A DNA stretch of 64,000 nucleotides from Ricinus communis. Taxonomy: Eukaryota > Streptophyta > Magnoliopsida > Malpighiales > Euphorbiaceae. Where the stretch lies: positions 27,297,939-27,361,938 of the forward strand of contig NC_063257.1 of assembly GCF_019578655.1 (NCBI RefSeq), in the 5' to 3' direction. The notes below the pieces were generated by a model that did not search any database, was not told the origin of the DNA, and was given only the letters and a program-made list of their open reading frames with translations. Position 1 is the stretch's first letter. Each line of letters opens with the position of its first letter. Positions 11,614-23,075 of this stretch are shown in pieces. The translations under genes were made by a program, and so were the position numbers.

Positions 11614-12018
11614 CACGTTCTAGATCAATGCCGTGTTGGGCTAAATTATACAGTTGGCCTTCTTTAAGCACAACTTGGATTTGGGCCGTGCTGCTCAGCA
11701 CAGTCATGCTCCTAAGCTGTGTTACTCTCTAGAACTGTATTGTAAATTTTTCTTCTCACCATGGGTAAGGAATTTCAGCACGCCCTCTGACCCTAACCAT
11801 GCTTCTCAACACAGGCGTGTTGAATAGTCTAACACGCCTTGTTCGCCCGTTTCTTCTCGAGTTTTGTCCAATTTCTCTCTAACTTTGATGATGTACTTAG
11901 GAAAACACCTGAGACACAAAGAAACTAAAACATGGTGATTCTAATACAAAAACACATAATGTACCGTAAAAGAAACTCAAAATCATGCATTCAAACATGT
12001 GTAATATCAAGAATATCA

Positions 12019-12056
12019 AATCACCCTACACTTATGCTTTTGCTTGTCCTCAAGTA
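12019..12056 (-). other. purine-rich 3' end of the Athila internal region
   Basis: Read on the minus strand, this is a CTTGAGGACAAGCAAAAG-type phrase followed by AAGTGTAGGGTGATT directly before the LTR. That arrangement is the familiar 3' border of plant Athila-type elements and includes the polypurine tract. Confidence 0.75.
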
Positions 12057-14100
12057 ATCAACAATTTAGATTATAAACATGTAATCAACACTCCTTAAAA
12101 TTAATGCCTTGGATTACAATTAAGCAACATTCAATCTATCTCAAAATGAAACTCAACCAAAAACTAAACTCGCAATTTAAATAAGAGTAATTATCATGTT
12201 AGCGTATGAAAAAAAATTAAATAATACATTCAACATCAAATATTGAAGAAACCATATGCCTCACAAGGGATCACTCTATGAATTCGATGTTTAAAGGTAG
12301 CCATTAATCCCTCAAAGAAATTATATTCAACTTACTTACCATAGAATTGCTCATAATCCCATCTCCACTACTACAAACAATCAAATATCACAATCAAAGG
12401 GTCTTTACAAGGGTTATAATGGGGCTTAGGTTTAGGTATGGAAATTTGGAAGTGAGGTGTGAATAATTTATGGACTTTTGCAATGCCTTACCTACAATTT
12501 CAGCTCAAAAACGACTAAATGCCAAAAAAAGATAATTAAATTCACTATAGTTCCCAAGTCTCTAAAACAGGATGCTTAAAAAGTAAAAAAATGAATGAAT
12601 ACTCAATAAAAAACTGGTTGTTTGTCTGTTTTTTTTTTTTTGCATAAGAAGAAACAATAGAATAAAATTACTTTGGATTGAAGGGAGCATCTAAACCAAA
12701 TTTTTAAAGGACTTATTAAGTTCAAAGTACAAATAAAACCGGTATTTTATCCAACAACTCAATGAACATATTGCAAAAATTCTAGAAATAGGGTAGGAAT
12801 CAATAAATGAAAGGCTAACAAAATGTGATGATAAAGCAAAATGGTAAAAATAAAGAAAGTGGATAGTCTCAAACTTGACTAAGTAATGGAAAACATTCAT
12901 ATGTTGGCTTTTGACTATAATGGTGAATCTTAAGTGCCCTTATCATTTCATAACATTTGATTATTCATGTGACCTCAACAAGCATTACCAAGCAAGTCCT
13001 AGAAATAAGAACACAATGCACATTCAAATAAGAAAAAAGGAGCATTTATGATATATGCTCAATTAGGTTTAAAAAATCACAATTTAAGTGTGTACATTTG
13101 CATAAGAAGTCCAAATATCATCAATCAAATCATCATTTAATCAATTCATACACAAAACAGAACAACTAATCAAATTCAAATGAACTAACTTAAAAAATGG
13201 TCAAGTAACACTGGTTTAACCCAGCCGTTATAATAAACTAAAAATTTCCTCTATAATATTCCAAAAGCAACAAACAATAAGGAATAAAAATCACATGGTC
13301 ATAATCATAACTATCAATCTTTCGAAGATAAACAAACAGCTAATAAATATCCTAAGTATCCTAAATATACATCATCAATAATACAATAAACAACAATCGA
13401 AAAGCATTAAGAAAAAATAGAAAAGCCAAAACAACAGCTTACCCACCCCACACTTGAAGGATACACTGTCCGCATTATGTAAAGGAGTTGGGAAGCAACA
13501 TAATAATTACAAAAGGAAAAAGAGATAAATATGAAGAAATACTGCCCTAGTCATCCTGCTAAGCTGGTGGCGGTGGTGGTGCATCAGCTGGTGGTAGTGG
13601 TGGTTGTACTAGAGGAGGTGCATTATCGGCTGCTAAAGGTGGAAAATACTCGCCAAAGTCAGCAAAGTCAAAATACAATAATAGCAGCAGTTTAACAGCA
13701 ATATAATAGAAATTTAACATTTTAAGCACATATACATTATGCAATCTCAACACATTTCAGTATAGCGAGACAACAAAATGATAAAGCGGAATATGCCAGC
13801 AGCATAACACAACATCACAACAGCATAACATTTGCATTATGCATTCTAAGCACAATTGCATTAGTCAATTTCCAATTCAGCAGCATAATTTTTTTGACTA
13901 ATTCACCAAACCAGCTCATAATCCAGCAAGTTCAAACATAAAAATACAGTAGCAATAGGGCAATCCAAAGGCAGAAAAGAAGAAATAAAAAATATGAACA
14001 AAACACTCAAATGGCATATAAAACTAAAAAATTAAATGAAAATGAAGACTAAAACTAAGAAAATATTCCAAAACCAATGATCAAAATGTCAAAAACATAA
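12057..14100 (-). other. non-coding 3' internal region of the Athila-type element
   Basis: About 2 kb without any convincing reading frame. Athila elements often carry a long region, sometimes with an env-like frame, between pol and the 3' LTR. Here only a short stretch at 13559-13640 reads proline-rich on the minus strand, which is too little to name. A T-run lies near 12630. Confidence 0.5.
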
Positions 14101-14697
14101 AATAAAAGTTGGGGTGCCTCCTAAAGCGCTTTTTTTTCCCGAGTCATTTAGCTGGACTTATTGACCACTCTCTTCATGTGCGGGTTTAAGTTGCGCTGCG
14201 GTTGAACTGCCAGGTTATGGATGTCGTCCATAAGAATCTTGGGTGAGCAATAAGTGTGGCTAATCCTTGGAATGTCAGCATTCTTCCAAGCAAATGCCTT
14301 TTGGTACTACCTTAAAGAGGGCAATGTCATCTCCTTGACCTCGGGTGTCAAGTCTGCTGCTGAAATGTCAGGCAAACTATTGTCTTTGTCTCGATATGCA
14401 CAGTAGATATGCTTTGGGAGCTCTTTTAACTCAAGAACTGGTGGTTCCTAAATTGATGGGCTCAACTTCTGCACACCTACCCTATCAATTACAACAAACT
14501 TTTTATCCTCTTTGCTTAGCTCATTTGCTAACAAAAATTCAAGATGCTCCAATACTTTCTCATTTGACTGCTCATGCTCATCTTCCATTAGCAAAGTAAC
14601 TTGTAGAGGGTCTTCAACCAACATTTCCTACAACTATGTCTCAACAACATTATCAAGTACATTAATAGAATACATAACATCATCAATAATCTAAAGA
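14101..14697 (-). pseudogene. stub of Athila pol with deletion junction
   Basis: Read on the minus strand from 14697, a frame with several stops shows the beginning of an Athila-type pol: a stretch with VLEHLEFLLANE, then ELKELPKHIYCAYRD, then ADIPRISHTYC and VQPQRNLNPHMK at about 14160-14200. This is the entry into reverse transcriptase. It stops abruptly near 14145-14160 and is followed by the AAGCGCTTTAGGAGGCACC-like sequence that normally lies after integrase. Reverse transcriptase, RNase H and integrase are thus removed by one internal deletion. Confidence 0.78.
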
Positions 14698-15504
14698 CTA
14701 TTTCATAGAATTATTCAAGTCAAAGGTAATAGTTTGATCCCCTACCCTAAGTTCAAGCTTTCCATCACAAACATCTATAATTGCCCTATATGTTGCAAGG
14801 AAAGGTCTACCTAGAATCAAAGGTACACTACTCTCACCATCCTTGTCTAAGCTTACAAAGTCAATAGGAAATATGAATTTATCCACCTTAACAAGCACAT
14901 TCTCTACAACACCCCTGGGATACTTAATTGACGTACCAGCTAGTTGTATACTCATCCTAGTAGGTTTTGTCTCTACCAGCCCCAACTTAGCAAACAGGTT
15001 GTAGGGCATTACATTAATGCTAGCTCCTAAATCAGCTAAAGCATCACTAATTGTTAAGTCACCTATAACACAAGGGACAATAAAACTCCTTGGATCATGT
15101 TTCTTTTCCAGTAACTTGTTCTGGAAAATTGCCGAACACTCCTCATTTAGTGTCATGGATGCAAAGTCCTCAAACTTCCTTTTGTTGCTAAGGATCTCCT
15201 TTAAGAACTTCGCATATCTAGGCATTTGCAAAATAGCTTCAACAAAAGGTAAGTTTATGTGCAGTTGTTTAAATACATCAAGAATTTTGGACTGGTATTC
15301 CTTTAGTGGAATCTTCTTTGCCTCTTTCTTCTCTAGTTTCTTTGCCTTGTTATCTTCAACCTTTCTGGTTGAATCTACCTGCACATCAATATCATTATTA
15401 GAAACAAGAGAAGAACCAAGAATATACTTACCTGACTGCAAAGTGATTGCGTTCACATGCTCTCTCGAGTTGGATTCTGTATTGCTAGGTAAAGTCATCA
15501 TCAT
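14698..15504 (-). pseudogene. Athila-type Gag C-terminus and aspartic protease
   Basis: This 268-codon minus-strand frame begins in the Gag-protease linker, with a lysine-rich segment at residues ~55-70. It contains the family's FKQLHINLPFVEAI and KFLKEILSNKRK stretches and then the retropepsin domain: the active site appears as ALADLGASINVMP (residues ~158-170) and the domain closes with LILGRPFLAT at ~229-238. In this clade DLGAS replaces the usual D-T/S-G-A core. The protease would process the polyprotein. The Met at 15504 is internal; the original frame continued upstream into gag. Confidence 0.88.
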
Positions 15505-15626
15505 CTTAGAAATCTGGCCTATTCAATTCTCTAAGTTCTAAAGAGAGGCCTGCTGATTTCTAAGAGCTATGTTCGTCTGCTGGAATCTGGTCTTTAAAGT
15601 GGACACAAACTTTATCAGCAGCTCCT

Positions 15627-16679
15627 CTAAGTTAGGCTTTTTCTCTTGAGTCTAAGGAAATTGAGGTGGGAGAACAGATTGTTGCGGCTGCTGATGTAAT
15701 CGCTAAAATCCCAGTAGCCCCTGGTTGTTATTGTTCCTCCATCAAAAGTTTGGATGGTTTCTCCATCCTGGATTATAGGTGTTCTTGTACGGGTTCTTCT
15801 GCTGTCTAGGCTGACTCCCTCTATAGTCCACATGTTCATGGTTAGATGAAGAAGAGGAAGCAAACATACCTCTTGATGTACGGTTGCCACTGTAATACGG
15901 GCCACCATAAAACTCATAGCCTGCTTGAGCTGATTGGACAGGCAGTTGGAGCTTATCAATATTCTTGGAGAACAACTCCACTTGAGTCGCTAACGCTGCA
16001 GTGGCATCCAACGGGTGTACACTACCCTGATGCCTTGTCCTGCTCTTAATAGTGTGCCACTGGTAATTATTTGTGGCCATCTCCTCTATCAAACTTTGGG
16101 CTTGCTCTAGTGTCTTGCAGCTCAAAGAACCACCTCCAACTGCCTCTACAATCTGCTTAGTAGCCAAATTGGTAGTCCATGGTGTGGGAAGCATCTAAGT
16201 AGGTCCTTATATCTCTCCCAAGTGTCGTACATTGACTCATCGTCAAACTACACAAAAGATGATATATCATTTCTAAGTTTAGTAGTTTTAGAGGGAGGAA
16301 AGTACTTAAACATAAATTATTCCGCCAAAGAAACCCAAGTAGTGATAGTGTTTAGAGGTAGCGACTGTAGCCACTGTTTTGCTCTATCCCTCAAAGAGAA
16401 TGAAAACAAACGGAGAGGAATTGCATCGTCTGTTTTCCCATTAATTTTAAAGGTATCACAAATCTCCAAGAAACTTGCTATATGCGCGTTTGTATCCTCA
16501 TCTGGCAAGTCTCCGAATTGAACCATTTGCTAAATTATCTAAATCACATTAGGCTTTATTTCAAAATTATTAGCAGCGACAACCGGTCTCGTAATGGATG
16601 TTCGCGTCCCCTCCTGCGATGGTCTTGCAAAATCATACATCATCCGGTTATTCTCATTATTATCGTTGGCATCTGCCAT
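15627..16679 (-). pseudogene. gag of the Athila-type element, broken
   Basis: A start codon at 16677-16679 begins an asparagine-rich Gag N-terminus. Two TAG codons follow near 16535-16545. The segment 16317-16526 holds the Retrotrans_gag core (NAHIASFLEICDTFKING, then LRDRAKQWLQSLP). After further breaks, 15742-16194 carries the downstream half with KTLEQAQSLIEEMA and a glycine/tyrosine-rich tail near NPYKNTYNPGWRNHPNF. At least two frames are used, so no intact Gag can be made. Confidence 0.85.
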
Positions 16680-16954
16680 CTCTACTGTAGTGTCTTCTGG
16701 TTCACTCTCGTCTACGGCTTTTCCAACTTAAATCTCTTCCTCCTCTATATTCAACCGCTTCCTCAACTGTCTGAGGGATCGCTCTGGTTCTAGTAGAGGG
16801 TCTACTAGATCAAGATTGGACCTCTTGGTTATAGACTACCTGAAACAATGAATAACCAACAACACAAATGAATAAAAGAATAAAATCAAACAAAAACAAA
16901 GAATAAATGGCTAAATTAACAAGAACACACAGTATATAATATTTCTCAAAATAA

Positions 16955-16973
16955 TTCCTCGGCAATGGTGCCA
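16955..16973 (-). other. primer binding site of the Athila-type element, tRNA-Asp type
   Basis: On the minus strand it reads TGGCACCATTGCCGAGGAA, four to six bases inside the 5' LTR. It matches the tRNA-Asp-complementary site typical of Athila elements apart from G-to-A changes. Confidence 0.85.
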
Positions 16974-16979
16974 AATACT

Positions 16980-18299
16980 TGATGCTGGCTAAATACGACT
17001 AACAATCTACAGGCAAGTGCACCTATCGAATGTAATCTAGCTATGGCAACTATCAACCACGGGAACAGAGAAGCTACTGCTACTACGCTATTCCTATTAT
17101 CTAACCGATCAAAAGTAGGTGCATATTATTAACTAAAAATGATTGAGTATGCAAATGAAAACTAAATTTTAACAAAGAGAATGAAAGTTTGAAAAAAACA
17201 ATGAGATGAGTTAACCTAATTGGGGATCCCTTTAATGATTTTAGAATAACATTAATCTCTAAATTACCGCTAATAAGAATGTCTAGTTCTTATTCCAGTA
17301 AGTTATTAGACTTATCACTAAGATACAAATCACTTAATCACAAAAGCAGTTGTCCAAACTCAATTGAATTTCTCAATTATAAAGGAGTTCTTAAATTGAT
17401 TCAATAATGAAGAAGAAACAATAGATTTTATTATAGTTGAATGAAAACTACAATCTTAAATCAACAATTCAATCAATTAAGCATAAAACAGCCTAGCATA
17501 GCTAAAAATCACCCCCAAAACAGTTTAATAAGATTAATTACACATGTTCATGATTAAACTAATAAAACAATCAAATACAAAGTAAACAAGAACCGAAAAG
17601 AACATGTACACCCTTTTCTAAAATGTTGGAAATGCTATCCCCTCTTGGATAACTCTGAGTCCAATCTCTGTAACTCAAGGTCTCCTTCTTCTTTCCTTTG
17701 AATCTTTAATCCAATCCTCAAGAAAAGCTATCTGGATGATGTTGAAGTAGAATTTGTCTTCGTTTTCCTCCTCTTGATCGTCTATCTTCAATATTCCATA
17801 GTTCTCTCCCTCTAGAATCTCCTTTCTCTTTCTTTTCTTTTGAATAAGGCTTCGAGATCCAACCTGGCCTGGATTTGGTCAGCACGGCCTGGATCCATGC
17901 CGTGTTAGGCTAAATTGTACAACTAGCATTCTTTCAGTATGGCTTGGATTTGGCCGTGTTGCTCAGCACGAGCATGCTCCTAGGCCGTGTTACTCTTAGG
18001 AACTGTGTTGCAAATTATTTCTTCTCGCCATGGGTAAGGAATTTCAAAATGCCCTCTAACCCTAATAGTGCTTCTCAGCACCGACGAGTTGGTAGGATGT
18101 GTTGAACAGTCTAATGCGCCCGATTCGTCCGTCTCTTCCCCATTTTGGTCCGATTTCTCTCTAACTTTGATGATGTACCTAGAAAAATACATGAGACACA
18201 AAGGAAACTAAAACAGGGTGATTCTAATACAAAAACATATAATTCACGCTAAAAAACTCAAAATCAAGCATGCAAACATGTGTAATATCAAGGATATCA
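16980..18299 (-). repeat. 5' LTR of the Athila-type element
   Basis: On the plus strand it runs from TGATGCTGGC to GGATATCA. It matches the left LTR but lacks about 150 bp at 17235-17240. It holds repeated ACGGCC/GGCCGTG-like motifs near 17880-18000, also seen in the solo LTR at 2160-2370. Confidence 0.87.
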
Positions 18300-20173
18300 T
18301 TGGTATAAGAAAACAAGGGAGCGCAATTGACAAGCGTGACCGATGGCATTCGGGATTACCTTGATGATCAAGCAGGATGACACATAAATCCACACATGTA
18401 AAGCAGATATCATGTTGTTTTCAATTAATCCAAGCATAATAATAATAGGAATTCGAGTGCTTTGATGTCTGAAATGCAAATAACGAAGTAATTTGGGTCT
18501 GAGTGTTTTTAGGTAGGCCCACACAAAATTACCCTTATTTTTATTAAGCCGGGTCATAAAATTTCAGACTACGAGAGTTGTTGCCTAGTCAACTCCTCTC
18601 TCGTTCTTGATTTGACTTTAGTTTATTTATCTTTATGTATTTATTTATTCATATTTAGCATCTAGTTTCTTCTTCTTATGGAATGAGGGTTTTCGCACTA
18701 GAACGACTGCATGCAACTAAATACTTAAAGCTAATGAGCATATTATTTCAGTTTTCTACCTTGCAGAAGATCAAGTTATAGGTTCTTTGAAGAACTTTTT
18801 AGACTTAATCAACACTTGCGCTAGCGAGCATAGACTTATCCTCATGTCCAACCTTTCTCTTATGTTCCTTGTCTACCATTGTGTTTAAATCAATTTCATT
18901 TGATCCTTACGGTTAGCCGTATGCAAGAGAACAAAGAACTTGTGAGTACTTTCCTTATTGGATCTGAAATCATTTTTTTATTTATTTCCTGTCTCTCTTT
19001 CTAATCTCTGTCTAGTATGATGGTTTGGTTTTATTTAGGAACATAAAAATGAGTGTCGAATGAAAGCGTATGGAAGCGGCAATCATAGGCACCAATTTAA
19101 TGCTTCGATGAATGCAAAGAGAGAAAATTAGTTGATTGTGCATTGATATCATTCTCCGGATGATCGCGGATGAATCTTTTAGAGGAAAGGGGAACGACGA
19201 GAATCAAGGCACGCCAAAATATTCCAATTCAAGATTTGCACCATTTGGATCTCCATCGTTCCTTATTCATCTAGGCACGAGGACCCCTGATGATGCAAGG
19301 TTTGGCGTAAGAGATCATGGGAATGCAATTGACAAGCTTGACTGATGGCATTAGGCCTTAGCTTGATGATCAAGCAGGATGGGGCGTAAATCCACCCGCG
19401 TAAGAGAGAAATCATGTTGTTTTCAATTAATGCAAGTGTAATACAAGCTGAAATTTGAGAGCTTTGATGTTTGAAGTACATATAATGAAGTAATTTTGGT
19501 TGGATTTTTTTTTATGTAGGCCCATGTGAACTTAGGAGGAATTCATCGAATTCGTTATATTAAAAAAAAAAGAGCTCAGCCCCCCTATAGGCTAAAAAAA
19601 TTTGAGACTACGAGTTGATGCCCAGTTAACTCCTCTCTCGTTCTTGATTTGTCTTTAGTTTATTTATCTTTCTTTATTTATTTATTCATATTTAACTTCT
19701 AGTTTCTTCTTCTTATGGAATAAGGACTTTTGCACTATAAAAACCGCATGCAACCGAATACTTGACGCTAGAGAGCCTATTATTTCTATCCTTTCTCTCG
19801 TGTTCTTTGTCTACCCTTGTATCTAAATCAATTTCATTTAGTCCTCATGATTAGCCATATGGAAGAGAATAAAGAACTTGTGATTGCTCTCCTTATAGGA
19901 TTTGAAATCGTACCGATCTTCTCATTTTTTTTTGTTATTTTGTGTCTCTCTTTCTAATCTTTATCTAGTATGATGCATTAGTTTTATTTGGTGAGCATGA
20001 ACATGAGAGTTGAGTGAAAGCACATGGAAGCGACAATCATAAAAACCGATCTAATGCTTGTACAAATGCAAAAGAAGGACAATTAATTGATCGAGTATTA
20101 GTATCATTCTCCTAATGATCGCGGATGAATCTTTTAGAGGAAAGAAGGGAAAATGAGAATTGAGGTACGCCCA
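18300..20173 (+). repeat. 0.95-kb repeat, copies U2 (rest) and U3 head to tail
   Basis: U2 continues from 18300 to about 19220 and is followed directly by U3 to about 20173; the landmarks near 19221 and 20173 are about 950 bp apart. Both run in the same direction as U1. A-rich and T-rich simple stretches (near 19508 and 19560) are private to U3. No coding capacity is shared. Confidence 0.75.
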
Positions 20174-20800
20174 AAAATTCTGATTTAGGGTTTGCACCAT
20201 TAGGATCTCTATCATTTCTTGTTATTATAGGCCAGATGACCCTTGATGATACAAGGATTGGCATAAGAAATCATTCGGAATGCAATTGATAAGCTTGACC
20301 AGTGGCATTGGAGCTTAGCTTGATGATCAAGTAGAACAAGACGTAAATTCACACGCATATACTCCATAAGAAGATGATCAATCTAATTGAATATTTTTTA
20401 AGCATGCATTCTACGCAATAATAGAAAAGACAAAAGTAAAACACCTTTTAGATTTAATAACCAATTATCATTCAAATTCAACTTAATCCTATAGGCCTTA
20501 GAAAATCCTAAATCTTAACTAATAAGGATTTACGTCTATCTAGGATAAAGATAACCTTGCTAACTAAAAAGGATGACTAAACAAAGTCATAATTAAGTGA
20601 AAATAGGTTTGGTTTTATTTAGCGAGCATAAACACTACTATTGAGAGAGAGTGCTTGGAAGCGGCAATTACAGACACTGATCCAATGCTTAGATAAATGT
20701 AAACAAAAGAAAATGATCGAGTATTGATATCATCATCTTAATGAACGTAGATGAATCTTTTGGAGGAGAAGACGTAGATCTACATGCATAAGAGAGGAGT
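20174..20800 (+). repeat. 0.95-kb repeat, variant copy U4
   Basis: It begins as the other copies do but has a different middle (20360-20610, with GATGATCAATCTAATTGAAT-like sequence) before rejoining the common sequence at GGTTTGGTTTTATTTAG. The same variant appears inverted at about 24690-25340, on the other side of the viral fragment. It is cut at 20800 by the Cassandra element. Confidence 0.72.
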
Positions 20801-21046
20801 TGTGAGAGCCTGGCCTAGAGAAGCGGTCCGATGAGGGTGGAAAGTGGACGCCGAAGCAAAGATAGGATGCCTGGATAAGGAGCAGCTTCTGGCAGGCTTT
20901 TAGGGTGGCAGCAATCTAAGGTACAGGGTACTTGAATGAATCAAATTGCACGTCGAAATGGGGCGGGAAATGGTTGATAACATATATTTAAAGAGTTGGA
21001 ACTAATCACATAAGGTGTCTTTTGGTTGTTTGGCTGTAGAGTTATA

Positions 21047-21115
21047 GGAACTCCAAAGTTAAATGTGCTTGATTTAGAGAAATTTCAGGATGGGAGACCT
21101 CTTGGGAAGTTCTCA
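21047..21115 (+). other. 5S rRNA-like segment in the first Cassandra LTR
   Basis: GGAACTCCAAAGTTAA through CAGGATGGGAGACCTC and TTGGGAAGTTCTC matches the 3' two thirds of plant 5S rRNA, including the internal RNA polymerase III control region. It is part of an LTR, not a 5S gene: the 5' part of 5S rRNA is absent. Confidence 0.82.
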
Positions 21116-21515
21116 AATCCGCCAAAAGGACAAAGCCGTGAGATCAGTGAGGGCCAAAGCGGACAATATCTCATGTGATCTGGTTCTGGATCATTAAAAA
21201 TGGTATCAAAGTAGGACCGCTCTAGTAGATGTGTGGTTCGAGGACGAACCAAACAGAAGTTGGTGGCATGTGACAGCCTGGCCTAGAGAAGCAGTCCGAC
21301 GAGGGCGAGAAGTGGACGCTGGGGCAGAGATAGGATGCCTGGACAAGGAGCGACTTCTAGCAGGCTTCTAGGATGGTAGCAATCTAAGGTACGAGGGTAC
21401 AGGAATGAATCAAATTGCACATTGAAATGGGGCGGGAAATGGTTAATAACATATATGTAAAGAGTTGGAACTAATCACATGAGGCATCTTTTGGTTGTTT
21501 TTCTATGGAGTTATA

Positions 21516-21585
21516 GGAACTCTAAAGTTAAACGTGCTTGGTTCAGATAAATTCCAGGATAGGGGACCTCTTGGAAAGTTCTCGA
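21516..21585 (+). other. 5S rRNA-like segment in the second Cassandra LTR
   Basis: This is the equivalent position in the 3' LTR, with AAGTTAAACGTGCTTGG and GGGGACCTCTTGG-like motifs. The A-box-like part is closer to true 5S than in the first LTR. Confidence 0.8.
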
Positions 21586-21665
21586 ACCCGCCAAAGGACA
21601 AAACTGTGAGGCCAGTAGGGCCAAGGCGGACAATATCTTATGTGATCTGATTCCGGGTCGTTACA

Positions 21666-22427
21666 AATCTTAAAAAAAAAAAGATTGAGACTGTCAGCCT
21701 CGAGAGTAAGTTAAGGAAGTATATTTCGGACCCTTCGCATGTATTACAGCCTCAATATGTGGAAGTAAGTGCAGATTCAACTTACAAGGAACAAGCCTCC
21801 CTTGCCGTTTTCCTCCACCAATAGCCTCGGAGGAGCTTCGTCGGAGCCGAGACTTTCCGGCCCTGATCTGGTGCCTTCCGGAGGAATTTCAGCCAAAATT
21901 CTTGTGTTTCGGACTCCCCGCAACTCAAGGTTCGCATAGGCGCTTCCGGATTCAAAGTCCGACCCCGATGGCAGGATCAACGTCTGGGACCTGGTGTTTT
22001 TTGGATGTGCTTTCAGCTTGGTATAATTTTATCTGGACTTCAAAAATTATGTTGTAATTTTAGAAATATATTGTTGGTACTAATTGTCAATTATGAATAA
22101 TTTGAAATTAATTAGATTTAATTAATTGTGATTTGTGGTGTGTTGCGGAGTCGGGATAAATAATGCAGTTTTGGTGGCCCGACTCCCATTAATTAATCGC
22201 AAAATATTTGAAATGTTTCTAGCAGGTTCTGGACCCGTTGTATGGGGCTTAAATGTTCGTAATTTAGAGGAGGTTTTGCCAAATTTTTGACAAAATTCTC
22301 GAGTCTAATATAATTTTAGGCAGTCTAATCTAGGGGTCTAGGCTTAGAAAAATTTAAGAATATCTATTATTTTAGTGTTTTCATGAATAGATAATCCATC
22401 CATCCCGCCAGCTCCACCCTAGGCATA
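21666..22427. other. unassigned stretch, partly LTR-like
   Basis: The first 350 bp are clearly richer in GC than their surroundings and include a minus-strand frame of 67 codons (21777-21980) with no recognised motif. From about 22020 the sequence turns AT-rich. At 22140-22330 it has the look of a gypsy LTR interior, with AGGAGGTTTTGCC-like phrases, but no LTR ends or target duplication are visible. A truncated LTR is the best guess. A host exon fragment in the GC-richer part cannot be excluded. Confidence 0.4.
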
Positions 22428-22888
22428 GGAGCGGACTGCGAAGATATTAGAGTGAAAAGAGTGAGTAAGAGAGAGAGAAATCTTGTAACTCCTCTTGTAA
22501 GTCTATATTTTCTTCTGTTTCAAAGTACTACAAAGTTGTATGTTTGTTTAAAGCTTTCAAAGACTGTTTATATGTTTATGTTCAAAACCTGTTATTATCA
22601 ATAAAGCATTCAAAGTTTATTTCTTTGTTTATCATCTTCTTCCCTGTTTCTTTCATCAAGCTCAGAAGGATCCCGCACATCGAAACTTGTCGATTGTTTC
22701 ATCCAAATTTATTTTCAGATCTATAAGTTTATAGGGCTGGAAAACAGATTCTGCAAGAGCATTTAAAGCTCCCACAGGCTGCTGAAAGCGTGAATCTGGT
22801 TACAACGCCACGAACTTAGATCTAAATCTTCACTGCTTACTATTTTCTTCTATTTCCTAGATCTCGTTCTAATTTTGGTATCAGAGCC
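22428..22888 (+). repeat. left arm of the pararetroviral inverted repeat (leader-like region)
   Basis: This arm is nearly the reverse complement of 24208-24688. It contains a polyadenylation signal AATAAA at 22600 and ends in a tRNA-Met primer site. Its position before the movement-protein frame fits the terminal/leader region of a caulimovirid genome. The other arm has about 20 bp more near 24430. Confidence 0.85.
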
Positions 22889-22889
22889 A
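22876..22889 (+). other. primer binding site, tRNA-Met type, of the viral fragment
   Basis: TGGTATCAGAGCCA lies about 190 bp before the movement-protein start. Caulimovirids prime reverse transcription with tRNA-Met at such a site, which by convention marks the start of their genome. Confidence 0.85.
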
Positions 22890-23075
22890 ATTGGGTTCCA
22901 GGATTAGAAGCATATCTACATTATAAAGATTTTACATTCATTTTAGACTGCATCAGGTTTCCTATAGGCAAGATCTGTTCATTTTATGCGCAGTAGTAAG
23001 TCCCGACGGACAGGGCAATAAAGCTGAGAGCTGTGGTCCAGGCTTGTCTAGAAAGTTATTTTGGTTTAGGTTAAA
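22890..23075 (+). other. leader between primer site and movement-protein frame
   Basis: These 186 bp contain no long frame. They occur only once, so they lie outside the inverted arms. Confidence 0.55.

Larger units (their letters stand above)
3397..12018 (-). repeat. 3' LTR of the Athila-type element, split by the nested element
   Basis: On the plus strand the LTR runs from TGATGCTGGC at 3397 to 4493 and resumes after the nested element and its duplicated CACGT, from 11619 to 12018 (ending AATATCA). Its own length is about 1.5 kb. It matches 16980-18299 throughout, except that the other LTR lacks about 150 bp around the region equivalent to 3660-3810. Confidence 0.85.
3397..18299 (-). mobile_element. 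Athila-type Ty3/gypsy element, pol-deleted, with a nested element
   Basis: Two related long terminal repeats (3397-12018, split by a nested insertion, and 16980-18299) bound an internal region of only about 5 kb. All parts read on the minus strand: tRNA-Asp-like primer site at 16955-16973, gag, aspartic protease, a stub of pol, a non-coding stretch and the purine-rich end at 12019-12056. Flanking pentamers are TTAGC and TTGGT, which differ by two transitions and fit a decayed target duplication, because other copies of the host repeat read TTGGC at this place. Reverse transcriptase, RNase H and integrase are missing, so the element is non-autonomous. Confidence 0.88.
20801..21665 (+). mobile_element. 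Cassandra-type TRIM retrotransposon, plus orientation
   Basis: Two direct repeats, 20801-21198 and 21269-21665 (about 398 bp each), start TGTGA(G/C)AGCCTGG and end in a TTACA-like terminus. They surround an internal part of only 70 bp that begins with the primer site TGGTATCAAAG (21201-21211). There is no coding sequence. Each LTR contains 5S rRNA-like sequence, the hallmark of Cassandra. No matching target duplication is visible (GGAGT on the left, AATCT on the right), so one flank has probably been rearranged. Confidence 0.9.

Noticed and set aside
13559..13753. Proline-rich minus-strand frame as an env-like gene of the Athila element
   Set aside because: Only about 25 residues are distinctive. 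No signal peptide or membrane segment pattern could be tied to an envelope protein.
15017..15541. 174-codon plus-strand frame
   Set aside because: It is the shadow of the Athila Gag-protease frame on the other strand.
21047..21585. 5S rRNA genes
   Set aside because: Only the 3' two thirds of 5S is matched, with changes, and it lies within LTRs of Cassandra elements.
21777..21980. 67-codon minus-strand frame as a host gene
   Set aside because: No recognised domain and no splice context. Kept only as an unassigned GC-richer stretch.
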